Shown here: in pieces, positions 49,545 through 61,687 of the stretch
Layout of the letters: every line of letters starts with the position of its first letter
Numbering within the stretch: the stretch's first letter is position 1
From: Lepidurus packardi
Taxonomy: Eukaryota > Arthropoda > Branchiopoda > Notostraca > Triopsidae
Direction: 5' to 3'
Assembly: GCA_023053545.1 (NCBI GenBank)
Contig: JAKZAN010000189.1
Location: forward strand, 1-64,000
DNA length: 64,000 bases
Made by a program: the position numbers and the translations under genes
Notes under the pieces: generated by a model
Databases searched by the model: none
What the model saw: only the letters and a program-made list of their open reading frames with translations
What the model was told of the DNA's origin: nothing

Positions 49545-49794
49545 CAGTACTTTGTGGAGGAGTGGTGATAATATGGCAATAAAGATGTGTGTTAATATGC
49601 GATTGTAATATGGAGAAGGTATAGTGATTTGTGCTGGGATTTGTGCGAATAGAGCCAGGGGCAAAGTAGTGCTTTTGTGATAAAGAATCGAAATAGAGAA
49701 ATAGAAACCCATTCTCTCTTCCAATTTCTAAACATTTATCCTTCATATAAATTTATCGTATATAATAACCCTCGAACACACGAACAAAACATCC

Positions 49795-52700
49795 ATGCCC
49801 GAAAAAATCAGCTAATCTTCGCCTTCTCCAGGACCCCTCCTCAACTCCCATAAAATCATTCCAGTAACCCCACCCACACCTGTCAATGCACCTCTTTCAC
49901 CCCAACCACCTCGTTTATTCAAAATAAACAAGCACTAGCCTAGACCATGAAACTTAAGATTACCTATTACCAACCCCTTATTGGAGACAGAGTCAATATA
50001 ATTGGTATCTACATCCATTTAGGCATGGATTGGCCTGAATGACCATCAACCCTTTGAAAATCATAACGTCAAGAGAGTCTAGCCTTCTTGGCAATATACT
50101 TCTATGCGATTCTGAGTCCCTTCATAACCTCTACCATTTGTTATCTTTTCTCTTCTGGTCTTTTGCTTCTTCTTTTCACATTCCAAACTCTGATTCTTAA
50201 TTTTTTAACATTCCAGGTCCTCAACCCCACCTAACTCCATTCTCATTTCTTCCGGACTCCTGGCCCTGACCCAACTCCTTGCCCCCTCATCAAAACCATC
50301 CTCCAAGGTCCACCCTACCAAGCATGCATAACTATCTTCAGCATCCTAGGCCTCTTCCTTGAGGACATTCGAGTCATCGCTTTCTCCAAAGATGCTGATT
50401 TTACCTTTGACATCCTCCAGCTCTGCACCTTTGCCATTTTTTCAATCTAAATACTGCTGAGTTGTTTCGTCTACAAAAACTATCTGTTCAGCTTCTTCTT
50501 CTGGCTGGACTGTATGTCAACAGTGTCCATCCTTGCAGACATCAGCTTATTCGCTGTTGCTCTTGCTCGTTGGTCCGGTTCAGGAGTGACTCAGATCATG
50601 AACCAGTCAAAGCCATCGCGAGCAGTGACAAGGGTGGTGAAAATCGTGAAACTGATCCGTCTAATCAAGGTCGTTAAACTTTACAAGTCTGCAGTACGAG
50701 TGAAGGAGATGTAGAAAATAAAGAAAAAGGAGCTTATTAACAAACTGAAAGGACGGGTGACGCATATTTTAAGCCAGAAGAAGATTCTGGTGATTCCACA
50801 CGGCGGAGGATAAGGAGTGGAGAATCAAATGCCCTACGAAGCACCAGAAAACAAGGAGAGGCAGCCAAAAGCAATCAAACTCATGAAACTCACCAGAATA
50901 CTCCAGAATAGAGATAAAACTTAAACAATCCCCCCACCAATTCAATAGGCTGATCAGCCTCGGGATTCGAAAACCGTAAGGTTTAAGAGTCCCAAGCTCC
51001 TCGAGGACCCCAATCCATCCTCGCAAAAGCCTAACGAAGACACAACCTCTCTCAAACTAGAAAGTAGTTCTGAGAACGGATCTAAAGACAGCACAAAACC
51101 AGCAGAGGCCATAATTAACAAAGTTCTGCGTAAGTTTTAGTAAGGATCAGCTGAAGAATAACATGTACCTAACGAGACTTCGAAGTTATCAGAACTACTA
51201 GGCAACTAGACGATCAAGAAAGTCATCGTCATAGTTCTGATCATCATGTTCGTGATTCCTGTTCTCAACGTGGATAGTTACGTTGAGAGTCCCAGCATCA
51301 TTGACTATATGACTAATAATGTAGCGCATCTGCTCGATCATCCTGTACCCAATACCAAATTGATCTAGTCCATTATCCAACGTGCCATCGATGATCTAAC
51401 TGCGCAAAACACTCCCCTTATCTATTTTGATACACCCTTCAAATAACTACCTACCTATTGGACCGAGGATGCCAGTGGGCTTCGAACAGAAGATACTGTA
51501 GTCTCAGTGAAGTATGTGAAGGACCTCAATTTAACGGCATCCCTTAAAAATCTGACTATCAAGTCTGACAACATCACTGCAATCATGAGTAACAGATACA
51601 CGAACATCATGGACTCCTGGTTTTCTGTCGGACGCATTATCTTTGTATGTGTGCTTATCAGCGCCCTCTTACACTCATTTACCTAGGATGCCAACAGACT
51701 CATCATCATGCCGATCGAGAATATGATGACGAGGATATATACAATCATGTCGGACCCGAACTATGAACAAGAAGTGGCATCATCTACCACGAAAGTCATC
51801 TCACAAAACATTCTGAAAAGCAACAAAAATGTGAGTCTATAAGAAGCAGGCGAATTCTAGACTACACTGATCTCGAACGCAATCGTGAGGATCGGAAGGC
51901 TGCTCCAAATCGTATATGGAGCCAACGGTGCATAGCTGATCAGGAGATGCATATTGCGAAACTAAGGCACTGACTATTTGCTGAAAAGGGCCAAAAAGGT
52001 TGGAGGAATTTTTGGTGTGTGCCGCATACGCAACTTCAGCACGATCACTAGCCTCCTTCACGAAGACGTTATGCTGTTTGTGAACGAAGTGGCCAATTTG
52101 GTTCATTCAGCAGTGTACCGTTATGGTGGCAGTTCCAACCAGAACCTAGGAGACCGGTTTGTGCTGATTTGGAAGATTCCAAGCAAAAAACCCGCATATT
52201 CTAGCGTCTACAGACTGAACAAGTTCAAGAAGAGCTTCTATGGGGAGGGACACCAATCCGAGAGAACCATCAGCAAGAACGAAGAAGTTCTGTTCTAAAG
52301 AGAATCTTCCAATTAGCACACGAAGTCGCAAAGAGACCTACCGAAGAAGGAAACTAATCACTTCTAGAGCATGTAATAGCTTCCTGAACAACGAGATCCT
52401 TCAGACAAAGTGCAAGACTCCGAAGTCGAGTAACATAACTTAGACGATAAATATCTTGCCAACCTTGAGTACACCGAGCAAGTCAATGTGTTGGCTGATT
52501 TTGCTCTGCTCTCGATTGCTAAAATACTGGCGAAACTCAATAAGGAAAATAAAATACTCAACTACAGTAAAGACAGAAGGATTTTTAGGAGCTTGGGTGT
52601 GGATTTCCGAGTCGAAATCTGCAGCGGACTCCACATCGGCTGGTCCACTGAGGGGATCATCGGATCAAACTACAAGGTGGATGCACATTATACAAGCCCT

Positions 52701-53258
52701 GACGTGTTACTGAGCGAGCGATTTGAAAAACTAGCATCGAACCACTACCAGGCTAACATTATCTTCAATCAGAAATACTACTCCGCACTAACCATGTAAA
52801 TGAGAAAGTACTGCAGAGAAATCGACAGAGTAAAGATTAACAACACCAAACATACTCTATACACCTTCGATGTGGATGTCGATAACGTCAGTCCTTCTAA
52901 AAACAAGCATAAAAAGTATGGTGCACAGACAGGGCTGTCTCCGACCCCTGTTGAGATCAAAAGAGAGCTCAACTTAGATTATCTCTAAAACCCAGAATAG
53001 TACAGTGCTGGCTAATTTATAAAGGATAGAAAAGAACTCTCCTAGCTGTTTCTGGGCTACGGCCTTGAACGCTTTAAACACACATTCAGAGTAGGGTATG
53101 GACACTATTTGCTGGGGAGGTGGGAATAGGCACGAAAGTGGATGAAGAAAGCCCAAAAACTAAACAAAAAAGATGGGCCTTCCAAATTCTTGCTGGACTA
53201 TATGCACCACCTTTAAAATTAGGACAGAAGAACTCATTTGAAGGTGTTCAATATGTGA
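49795..53258 (+). CDS. Voltage-sensor-like domain fused to a class III nucleotidyl cyclase
   Basis: Three exons (introns 49913-49932 and 49992-50216) close in frame to 1,072 residues. A Ser/Pro-rich N-terminus is followed by membrane helices (ITIFSILGLFLEDIRVIAF, ILQLCTFAIFSIQILLSCFV, FFWLDCMSTVSILADISLF) and an S4-like basic helix RVVKIVKLIRLIKVVK. Two more spans near residues 393 and 532 flank an outer loop of about 120 residues. The cyclase homology domain (residues 655-860) has GVCRIRNFSTITSLLHED, NQNLGDRFVLIWK and GSNYKVDAHYTSPDVLLSER. The usual first metal Asp (CDIRNFT) is Arg662; the second (Asp705) is kept; the transition-state Asn is Leu. Ciliates are known for channel-like cyclases. 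The first two exons are inferred. Confidence 0.75.
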
Positions 53259-53426
53259 TTTCTCGAGCCTCATCTACTTTTTTATCTTATTTTTGCGAGT
53301 TAGTTATTAACTAATGGTTTGCTATTTGTCATAGAAAAACAGCGCATCGGGCGATCTGGGGTTTAATCCTAAGGCACTAAGTTGTATTATACAGGTTATT
53401 TAGGATCAGGTTCGAGTATTGATGGT

Positions 53427-53612
53427 TCAGGTTCTCTTCTTGCCCGATGCCAGCTTGACTTCATTGAAGAGTACGTGCATATTGACCATAGGATCGTATT
53501 TGATGGTGGTGAGTTTGCGGAGGTTGAAGCGGGTACTCTTTTCGCCGAGATAGGAAAAGCCGGTTCCAGCGCTGCTGAGGAGTTTGAAAAGTATGGTTTT
53601 CTTCTTGGCCAT
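53427..53612 (-). CDS. Mitochondrial ribosomal protein bL33
   Basis: A 61-residue frame, MAKKKTILFKLLSSAGTGFS onwards, ending LASGKKRT then TGA. bL33 has KxxxVLLKLxSxAGTGFxY, then a basic loop and KYDPxVxxHVLFxExK; here TIKYDPMVNMHVLFNEVKLA fits closely. It is the zinc-free form since no Cys pair is present, as in mitochondrial L33. The protein binds 23S-type rRNA near the E site. No intron and no separate presequence are seen, which is usual for this small protein. Confidence 0.88.
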   Translation of the reverse strand: MAKKKTILFKLLSSAGTGFSYLGEKSTRFNLRKLTTIKYDPMVNMHVLFNEVKLASGKKRT

Positions 53613-53776
53613 TTTGTTGTGGGGAGGGTTATTATGGTTTAAGAGTCTGCTTCAATATAGTATTATAAAAGTATCAATCGCTAGCCTTCATTATCCAATC
53701 CTGTTGTGATATTGACTATTAGGAGACTGGTGATATTGTCTTTCAAATCCCCTCTTATTGATCTATTACTGTCCAC

Positions 53777-55379
53777 ATGATCCAGATCCCCTACGACGAA
53801 CTTCTCATCTTCAATCAGTAGGAGTTTACTCGCTTCGTCGACTAAAGTAATACCCTACCGCACTCTCTTTATCTATACCCCTAGCCCTCATTCTGTCTTC
53901 TGTTGTCTACGAGTACCTCACTGGAGAGGAGAATAGTCGGAACATCATAATCACAAAACACAAACTCTACCTCCTCCAGAAACATAGGGTTCTCCATACA
54001 GTCTAACTCAAGACCCTTCTCTATGTGATTCGAAGCATTGACCACCCCTAAATCGTCCTCAAACTGAACTAGTTTCACACTGATTTACGGCTCTCTACCA
54101 CCTCTTCCGTAAGGTATTTATTTCACATCGATAAGTCTATATCTTAGGTAACCATCGATCACGCACACATATAACAACTTTGACTAAGTTTTGAACAGGT
54201 AGATGCTAAGCCATCATGGAAGCCCTTACCTACGCCTCTACTCTCTTTCTGCAGAAGAGTCTTAAATGTTTCACAGTCAATAGGTCGAATCTTGAGATGG
54301 TTGTCGAGAACAGGAACCTTAAGGGGAAGCACAGTTAAGTCGTCAGAAAAATAACATAGAGCGTCATCTGTGAATAGCTTAAGTATGGATAGTCTCGTGT
54401 AACCAAAGTATCCTAGACAGGCGAGCCGCCCGAAAGCTTGATACGAGCATCATCATACTTTGAGGAAATACTATATTCAGAAGCTAAAGGGCCAAAGTTT
54501 GCTTTGAACAAAGTGTGCTACAAATAAAAACTGGAGGAGAATTCGAACCTCGGGTTTTGTGAATACGTGTGTAAGATCGGGACCGAACCAGCAGTCTGCC
54601 AGATCTACTAAAAGCAGATCCTCGGTGCAGACCCTAAGGCTCTTATCCAATCTCATCATATGTACTCTTTTTCACAGAAAACCTATAGTGTTTGCGTTGG
54701 CATTGTTTTTATGCTGGTAGGTCAGTCGGTCTCCTTTCGCGCAAAAGGTCCTCTTCGTTATCGAGACAGAACTCAAAGTCTTCGTCTTTCTCGAATACCT
54801 TAGTCCCGTGAGAAAGCTGACACCATTTTACTTGAAGGATCTGGTGCTGTAACTGATGAAAAGTACTGACTACGCTAGTATCAAGAGATCGAATTTTGTG
54901 TTTGGAGCTTCTGCTGTCAGGAAGAAGCAGAAAAGACTTTATGAGCCAGTGCCTTAAGATAGGGATAACGGTACAGGCAAGCTGCGCTCAGTATTTAACT
55001 CAGGCGACATGGAATAAATAGCATATACTCCTCCAGAATGCTTGAGGGACCGGAAAGAAGTTGAAGATAATTTCTGGTAGGGTGTGTACAGAGTGGGAGT
55101 ACTTCTATTCGAGATGATATACGGAGTTCTGCCTTTCATGAGTGAGTCGTAGGAGTTGAGCGTGATGCTAAAGATGGAAGGCCGAATAGTATTTCCTCGT
55201 TTCCTAGGAGTGCAGATTTGTGGAGCTCTGAAGGAGTTCATAAAAAAGGTAAGGCATGTCCTAAACATGGATGAATTTTCTCAATTTTTATTGATAATTA
55301 GTGCGTAAAAGGAAACCCTAAGGAGAGATTCAGCAGCTTAGAAGAAATAAGTCAAGATGCCTGGTTCGTGGCTGTGTGA
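53777..55379 (+). CDS. Pseudokinase of CaMK-like shape with N-terminal beta-rich domain
   Basis: A multi-exon gene; introns are inferred near 53846-53883, 54113-54149, 54200-54255, 54717-54747 and 55255-55309. The N-terminal 100 residues (NIIITKHKLYLLQKHRVLHT) suggest a PH- or TH1-like lipid-binding fold. The kinase fold then follows: CKIGTEPAVCQIYQK, ETELKVFVFLEYL (hinge), YASIKRSNFVF (HRD loop without the Asp), a segment with no DFG, YTPPEC (APE) and GVYRVGVLLFEMIYGVLPFM, ending NPKERFSSLEEISQDAWF. ATP lysine, HRD Asp and DFG Asp all appear lost. Exon borders are the least certain part. A true CaMK gene follows 500 bases later on the same strand. Confidence 0.6.
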
Positions 55380-55874
55380 AAATGCGACTATTCGTTGCTG
55401 AGTATGTATGTATGCTATTTAAGAACTGAGCAACTAGAAGGTGTCTGATAGCCATCATTTTAAGGTTAGTCATTTTCCCAAGAAAATAGAGGAAGTATAA
55501 CTGATATTTGGAGTGGAACTTGGGAACTTATTTTAAAGTCTAAAGGAACTCTTAGCACTGTAGGGAGTGCCTGCAGTTGTTGGCTCAAAGTTGAAGTCCC
55601 TCGAAGCCTAGACTGCCGATTCGGTTGTGATAACACATCTGGACACTCTGGTACATGTTCAGCCTCAACGAGTACGACAGGATCGTCCATCAAAAAAGGG
55701 AATCACCTACCGATCTGGAAATTAAGAAGCAGACATCTGAAACACTTTTCTTTTAACTATAGATAAACAGATTTCTATATGCAACCCAGCTATTTTTTAT
55801 AATTCTTCTGAACGATCCTGTTACCTAAAACACACACCCTCTGATATAAATATAAACATTTTGTGATTTGACCC
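55380..55874. other. Spacer, possibly the 3' end of the pseudokinase gene
   Basis: Open plus-strand segments with coding character lie here (SLKELLALQGVPAVVGSKLK in one frame and FSLNEYDRIVHQKRESPTD in another). They could be extra C-terminal exons of the preceding pseudokinase if an intron starts within GGTTC/gtggct at 55370 and removes the TGA. I could not close a complete model. Confidence 0.35.
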
Positions 55875-56920
55875 ATGGAGAAGATATCGGCCATCTATAA
55901 AAAGGGGAACATTAGCGATCACTACTTTGTCGAAACCGAGACCCTCGGCCAGGGAGCCTTTGGCATCGTCAAGCGTGCCTTCTGTAAAAAAACCAATGTC
56001 CCCCGAGCAGTCAAAATCTATTAAAAGTATACACCTCTCATACCATCTCCCAAACTTTAGAGCCATGATGGAAGTAGACGACGAACTCAACCTCGAAAAC
56101 GAAGTCATCATCATGAGCCAGGTACACTACCCTTGCTTAGCCATTTTTAAAAACCTCCCAGATCGAACACCCCAACATCGTGAAACTCTATGAAGTCTTC
56201 GAATAACGTGATCGCTGCTATCTGGTCATGGAGATGATGACAGGCGGCGAGCTCTTTGACCGCATTGTTTAGAAAGACCACTATACTGAAACCTAGGCGA
56301 AGGAAGTGGTCAGACCAATACTCGATGCCATCAGGTATCTGCACGCCATCGGCATCGTGCATCGCGACCTGAAACCTGAAAACCTGCTTTACGACTCAGA
56401 CCGATCCGACTCAGCTATCAAGATATCGGATTTCGGGGTCTCGAAGATTGTTTCTAATAAAACCATGTCGACTACAGTTGGCACTCCTAGTTACTTCGCT
56501 CCTGAGATCATCATGGGCGAAGGGTATACGCAACACGTCGATTACTGGTCACTCGGTGTCATCATCTACATCCTCCTGTGCGGCTACCCTCCCTTCTACG
56601 ATGATAGCAACGAAGTCCTCTTCCAAAGAATCAAAGAAGGGAAGTTTGAATTTCCAGAGGCATAATGGTCAGAAATCAGCAATGAAGCCAAAGACCTCAT
56701 AAAAAGGCTGTTGGTGGTGGACTGGACCAAGCGGTATGGGGCATAGCAGATCCAGTAGCACCCATGGATCAAGGATGACTCGCTAGTTCCCTGTCCTTCT
56801 CTTGAAACTGCCCATAAGAATCTGAAGGAGTACAACCGGTCCCGAAAGATGCGTCGGGCCAAGCTGGCAGTGGATTTCATCGAGAGGCTCAAACATAATA
56901 AATTCATTAAGAAAAAATGA
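55875..56920 (+). CDS. Calcium/calmodulin-dependent protein kinase-like (CAMK)
   Basis: Three exons (introns of 34 and 40 bases) give 323 residues. All catalytic motifs are intact: LGQGAFGIVKRAF, AVKIYQK, NEVIIMSQIEHPNIVKLYEV, MEMMTGGELFDRIV, HRDLKPENLLY, KISDFGVSK, GTPSYFAPEI and DYWSLGVIIYILLCGYPPF. GGELFDRIV and CGYPPF are CAMK-specific. The C-terminal tail (NRSRKMRRAKLAVDFIERLK) is a basic amphipathic helix like a calmodulin-binding autoinhibitory segment. There are no EF hands, so it is not a CDPK. Two TAA and several TAG codons fall at conserved Gln positions. The first intron interrupts the codon of the lysine after KIYQ. Confidence 0.9.
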
Positions 56921-57053
56921 TCTTGATCACAATCTGCCAGTTCTCCGTAAAAAAATATCAGTCTTGTTCTTCACATCAACCATCTCTGTATCCGACAACA
57001 TATAAAATTATGCTAAGCGACTGAGAAAGGGGAATACATTTATTAATTTTGGA

Positions 57054-58863
57054 TCAGCCGAATAGCAAAGACGGCAGGGCTTTTTGACTGCATTTGAGTT
57101 CGACAGGCAGTTTTTGCCGGAGGTAACGATCCCAAATCGTCGAGGACTACCGCTACTGTTTGAGAGGCCCAAGAATGAAGTCTTGTTTGGCAGTCCCCTC
57201 TTTAGAAAACCCTGTAGATTTTAGGATACTCGTAGATTTCTTGTGGAACTTTAATCTGGAACTGTTGCCCAGTAGTATCCTCTCGAGATTATTGGTGCTT
57301 GTAGTTTTGCGGAGGCTCTGGCGCTTCGGTGGCTCATACTTGATCCTATAGTACTAACGCAGGGACTCCTGACTTGACAGAATCTGGGATAGAGTCTTTT
57401 TGGCAAGCTTATCACAGGTGGAGTTCAGAGCACGGAAGCACTCTTCCGACTTCTGCACGTCTCTTGGGTTATAGTAGAAGTCTTCCTTTTACTCCAAGTA
57501 ACTTATGACTCCTCTTTCGATTTTGCCATTCTCCTCTGCAAAAGCCCCTAGGACTTTTTGATAGTAATTGCTTTCTTTGGAGCCTTGATTTCCGACTGGA
57601 GCTGGAGTTTTAAAAGCAGTCCCAACTAGTTCTTTAAACTAATCTTCAGTATCTTTGGGGGTTTCCAGAGGGAAAAGCTCAACCCTATGAAATTCGAGGT
57701 CTTCTGCTTTAAGCTATTGCGTAACTAGCCCCTGGACACTCGAAATCAGCAGGTTAGACATCACTCGGTTGTTGTTCGCGAACATGTTGTTTCGATCATC
57801 CTCCACGAAATTCACTGTCATCTTCAGGATTTTAACTTGATGGTGCATGCTGGCATAGGCCACAATCTTTAAAACCAGATAACAAACGTAAATGGATTTA
57901 CACTGGGTCTTCAGGAACTCCTAGACTTCAGAGGGTGGGAGCTCGTCTCCCGTACCTGGAGACTGCGAACTGTAAAGGCAGACCTCGTCGACAGCTAGCT
58001 TGTACAGAGGATGGTTCTAGAACTAAGAAGAGTCAAACTAGAAGCGAAAGGGTTCGTAGCATTCGGATGAAGTTGATTCTGCGAGTGTCCTCTGAATATA
58101 GAGAGCATTGTTGCCAAGATGTTTGTAGCGGTCGTTGGCGTAGACAGGGTTTTTGAGGATGCTCTACAGATCTGCCTGTTTGAGCCAAGCTTCTTCGTAC
58201 TTATTGTTTCTGTACTTGAGAATAGCGATGTCGTAGGGCTGTTGTTTTTTCCGGGAAGAAGTCGGGTGGGATATTCTTGCTTGTTTGCTGTTTGGCTGAC
58301 TCTCGGCTGGCTCAGAAATGAAGCGGACGGTGCTCTTTATGTCTTTCTAGAGGCCGATGCGGCGAGACACCATCTGATCGATAATCCAGTTAGTCTTTTT
58401 GTTATTAGGGTTAGTCACCCGCACAAGTGTCTGAGTCGTCTAATCGAAGTAGACATAAAGCACAGGGATGTCCTCCTCGAGGAATATAGTGTCGAGAATG
58501 CGAATGGCTAAAGGCACGGTGTACTTATCCTCAGGAAGCAGGAAGTTTATGATATCGAGTAAATAGTCGATGGAGGATGGGACTTCATGGATAGAATGGG
58601 AAGCGGGAGTGACGAGGGGCGTGATAGGTTTAGCAGGGTCAGAGACGGAAGGGTGCTGAGAAAAGCTGTGTTAGGATGATTGGGGAGAGTGATTACTTTT
58701 TTTATTTGGAAAGCAGAAAATCGGGATGGTCGGAAAGCTGGAGATACGCATCGGAGTATTTGGCATCGAAGTATTTGAGGAGTTGGGGAGTGACTATGTT
58801 TTCTGCCTGTGCGAGGAGCAGGCCGAAGTCATACTTTTTGGAGGACCCGAAGGAGAATCTCAT
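57054..58863 (-). CDS. Hypothetical large protein
   Basis: Two exons (a 31-base intron near 58663-58693) give 592 residues. The first exon is MRFSFGSSKKYDFGLLLAQA onward. The second begins after a Pro/Ser linker with SSIDYLLDIINFLLPEDKYT and has FLEEDIPVLYVYFDQTTQTL. Later parts include ALYIQRTLAESTSSECYEPF and KILKMTVNFVEDDRNNMFA. The C-terminal 150 residues are basic. It is mostly soluble, alpha/beta, with no domain I recognise. The spliced frame has no TGA for 592 codons, so it is real; likely ciliate-specific. Confidence 0.6.
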
Positions 58864-59019
58864 GGGAAGTACGTAGGAGGTGTATGGATTCCGATTTCGA
58901 AAAGGTGGTACTAATATCTTTCTATTAGTGTCATAAAAAGTGAAAAGAAAAACCTAAACAAAAGTCTACACTAGAATAAAGACATCCAGAACCACAGATC
59001 GGCTGCTCTCCCACTTATC

Positions 59020-59719
59020 ATGGATTAAATCTAAGATGTCCAGACCAATATAAACTCTCTACTCGAGAAGCTCGACAAGGACATCAACAACTCACCCTAC
59101 GAGTTCTCGAACCGTGAGAAATGGATCAATGAGTGTCAGAAGAAGCTGGACATCGTCCGCAGAGACATTCAGCACTACGAGTACTACCTCAGCGAGATCC
59201 CAAAGTCAGAAAACAGTCGATTCGTTGCAACTCTAAAAACCTTTAACGTACACTGCTGTTATTAACCACAAATCCCGATCAGCCTTGCAGACCAAATATG
59301 GCAAACTCAAAGAAACCTTTACGACCAAGAAAAGCCGCGATGAAAAGGCACAGCTCTTCAGCGACAGAAGCTCCGAACCTGTTGTCGGAATCGATCAGAT
59401 GAACTCCGTCCAGCTAGTTCAACGCGCAGACGACACGCAGAACAAGATATTCAACATCCTCGGAGATATCAATATAACTGTGGACCAAGGGCTGGCCTTG
59501 GCTGACGAAATTAACATGGCCCTCAACCAGCAGATCGAACAGCTGGACCGCATGCAGGACACCGTACAGGACACGGGCACTGCTCTTAATAGGGCCAAGA
59601 AGCAGCTGGGGTATTTCAAAAAAGCAATGGAGTGTGACAAGTGTCTGATCGGGCTGTTGTTCCTGATCGGAATCGCACTGTTGGCATTCATCGTACTGCT
59701 GGCAAAAAAAGGTGGTTGA
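59020..59719 (+). CDS. Q-SNARE (novel plant SNARE-like/Vti1-type)
   Basis: Two exons (a 43-base intron near 59241-59283) give 218 residues. The N-terminus forms a helical bundle (INSLLEKLDKDINNSPYEFS, CQKKLDIVRRDIQHYEYYL). The SNARE helix follows: QRADDTQNKIFNILGDINIT, then GLALADEINMALNQQIEQLD with Gln at the likely zero layer. A single C-terminal anchor LIGLLFLIGIALLAFIVLLA ends KKGG. Qb-type SNAREs such as NPSN11 have this plan. They pair with Qa, Qc and R-SNAREs in membrane fusion. Which subfamily cannot be settled by eye. Confidence 0.82.
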
Positions 59720-60438
59720 TTTAGAGAGTAGATATAGAGATGCTTTAAGCAATTTAGTATTAGTATGGTTGAAAAATCTATATTATTTTGGGATTGCTAA
59801 CTGGTCAATTTTGTGAAGGAAAGCGTTAATAATCTAATCTGGATAGCAGCAGGTGCTTATTATTGCGGATGCTGCTAAAAATCCAGAAGGGAAACAAACC
59901 AACCATAGTGAAACTGATTCGTATTTTTAACCCGAAGCATGCTATCGGGATGGAGGGTGGCTGGTCAGACTTTATCAGCATCTACAAATTAAAAGCACCG
60001 AATTCATTGGGCTTTCCCGTTGGCTCTCAATAAAATTATCTTTGGCTGTCCAAGCAGCCATACTCTTTTGGGTAGCAAATAGGCCAAATATTGGAGTCAA
60101 TAAAATAGTAACTCCTATTTTAATAAACTTAATATACAACCCCAACCCTGAATTCTATTACTCCCAGCCTGTCCTGACGCTATCTAGGTGGGGCATGGCC
60201 GATGCTGCTGAGTGCTGCCCAGTCCGGCCTACCCAAAAGCAAATCATCAAGACTTCCAATCCCCCAATGCCCAAATGGTAAGGCATATGCTAATTGTATA
60301 GACTTTATAATTTTTGAGGTTTTCTGTTTTGCTTGGCAACCCTTTTGATGCTGGTCTTCTGCACTTCATTGTAATATTTTAATTCAGTCACCCCAAATTA
60401 TTAAACCAATCCCTTACCCCTCCCCCTCCTCAATACCC
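59720..60438. other. Structured noncoding block, candidate RNA gene
   Basis: About 720 bases without a protein gene but with several clear hairpins: TAGCAGCA/TGCTGCTA at 59844-59851 and 59870-59877; TGGCTG/CAGCCA at 60043-60060; GGAGT/ACTCC at 60093-60115; and a GC-rich stem around 60187-60234 (GGCC/GGCC). The sequence CAACCCCAAC lies at 60137-60146, equal to a C4A2 telomerase template. T-runs follow near 60310-60315. The expected GUCA template-boundary element is not next to the template. RNA identity is open. Confidence 0.4.
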
Positions 60439-61488
60439 ATGTCCGACTCTAACCCCAAAACGGATACCCGCGACGGACGCTGGACCCCTGACGAGCACTC
60501 CGCCTTCCTCCAAGGTAATAACCCATACACTCCTTTCTCTGCGCCCTCTGGGCTGCTACCTTTTTTGTTTCTGACCTCTTTTAAAAACACCCGCTTTATT
60601 CAACCCATCCACAGGTCTCAACAAATACGGTAAAAACTGGAAGCTCATCGAATAAATCGTCAAGACTCGCTCTGGGTCCCAGATCCGCTCGCATGCCCAG
60701 AAGTACTTCAACAAACTCGAAAGACATCGCGAAGTCGCCTGGAATCCAGATGACTCCCTAGACTCTTCCCACCTCAACTCACAAATTATGGGTACTTTCC
60801 TCTTTCTACCCTCATAATTTTACCCTGAACTGACTTTGTCCTGTCCTCATCCTTTTCTGAAAAGCTCTTATAAAAGTCTGATCAGAAAAGGATAAACAAG
60901 CCACGCAGCCAGGCCCAAGGGCAGGCAATGCTAGTTTCTCTAGCTGCTCCTCTTCTTCCATCCTTCTGACCCTAAACTGTGTTTTTATTTTGACAGCACG
61001 CGACCAACGAGTGACCCGATCGAGTGTGTGCGCCTCCAAGCAGCTGAAGGGCTAGAGCAAACCAGTGCGAGGGTCCTAAATGGTGGCCGAGGGGTAGGCA
61101 GCAGAGTGCCGCCACAAGAGCCCCTCAGAGTAGAAATCGTACTTCCTGCGCCAGATGTAATCCCGATATTAATGTTATAAGTATAAAGCTAATGGAAAAT
61201 TCTTTGCTTTTGGCTTCACACTTTGATATGTGCATTTCTCTCGTTTTAATACTAAAATCGTAACCTCCGACACACATTTTAGGTGAGCGCCACAGAGTCA
61301 ACTACTGTATGAAAACAAAATCTAACAATATCTTTCAACTCATGGACATCGGCACTAAGGCGCCCACCGAAAACAAGGAGAACTCCCGTCGCATCCGCCA
61401 GAATAGTTTCGAAGTCGTCGACAAAGACAGGAGTCACGATTCGCCAGACCTCTAATTCCCCTCTCATAGTTCTAGAATCCAGCTCTGA
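60439..61488 (+). CDS. SHAQKYF-type Myb domain protein
   Basis: Four exons. The first (MSDSNPKTDTRDGRWTPDEH) and second give a single Myb repeat: RWTPDEHSAFLQGLNKYGKN, WKLIEQIVKTRSGSQIRSHA then QKYFNKLERH. The SHAQKYF string marks the family of plant REVEILLE and amoeba/ciliate Myb-related DNA-binding factors. The third exon is Lys/Ser-rich (SVCASKQLKGQSKPVRGSQM) and the fourth ends SSRIQL before TGA. Introns near 60514-60614, 60790-60996 and 61173-61284 are inferred from frame and GT-AG ends; the third donor is the least certain. Sequence-specific DNA binding is likely; targets are unknown. Confidence 0.7.
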
Positions 61489-61687
61489 TGACTCTACAAT
61501 GCATTTTCCACCCCCCCATTTTTCCCTTTCCATTACCCAACCCTATTCTTTGTGCTATTCTATCATATGATCCTTAGTATCCACACCTCTGGTGTAGTTT
61601 GGGTTGAATTAGCGCTAAGCATTGCTATTCTATATTCTTTATAATGAATGGGAGGATATATATTAGGCATATAGCGAACCCTTAGCG

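Noticed and set aside
53402..53420. A tRNA-like GGTTCGAGT string
   Set aside because: No cloverleaf can be drawn around it.
60042..60281. A plus-strand open frame of about 80 codons
   Set aside because: Composition is not protein-like, there is no ATG context and the region is dominated by hairpins.
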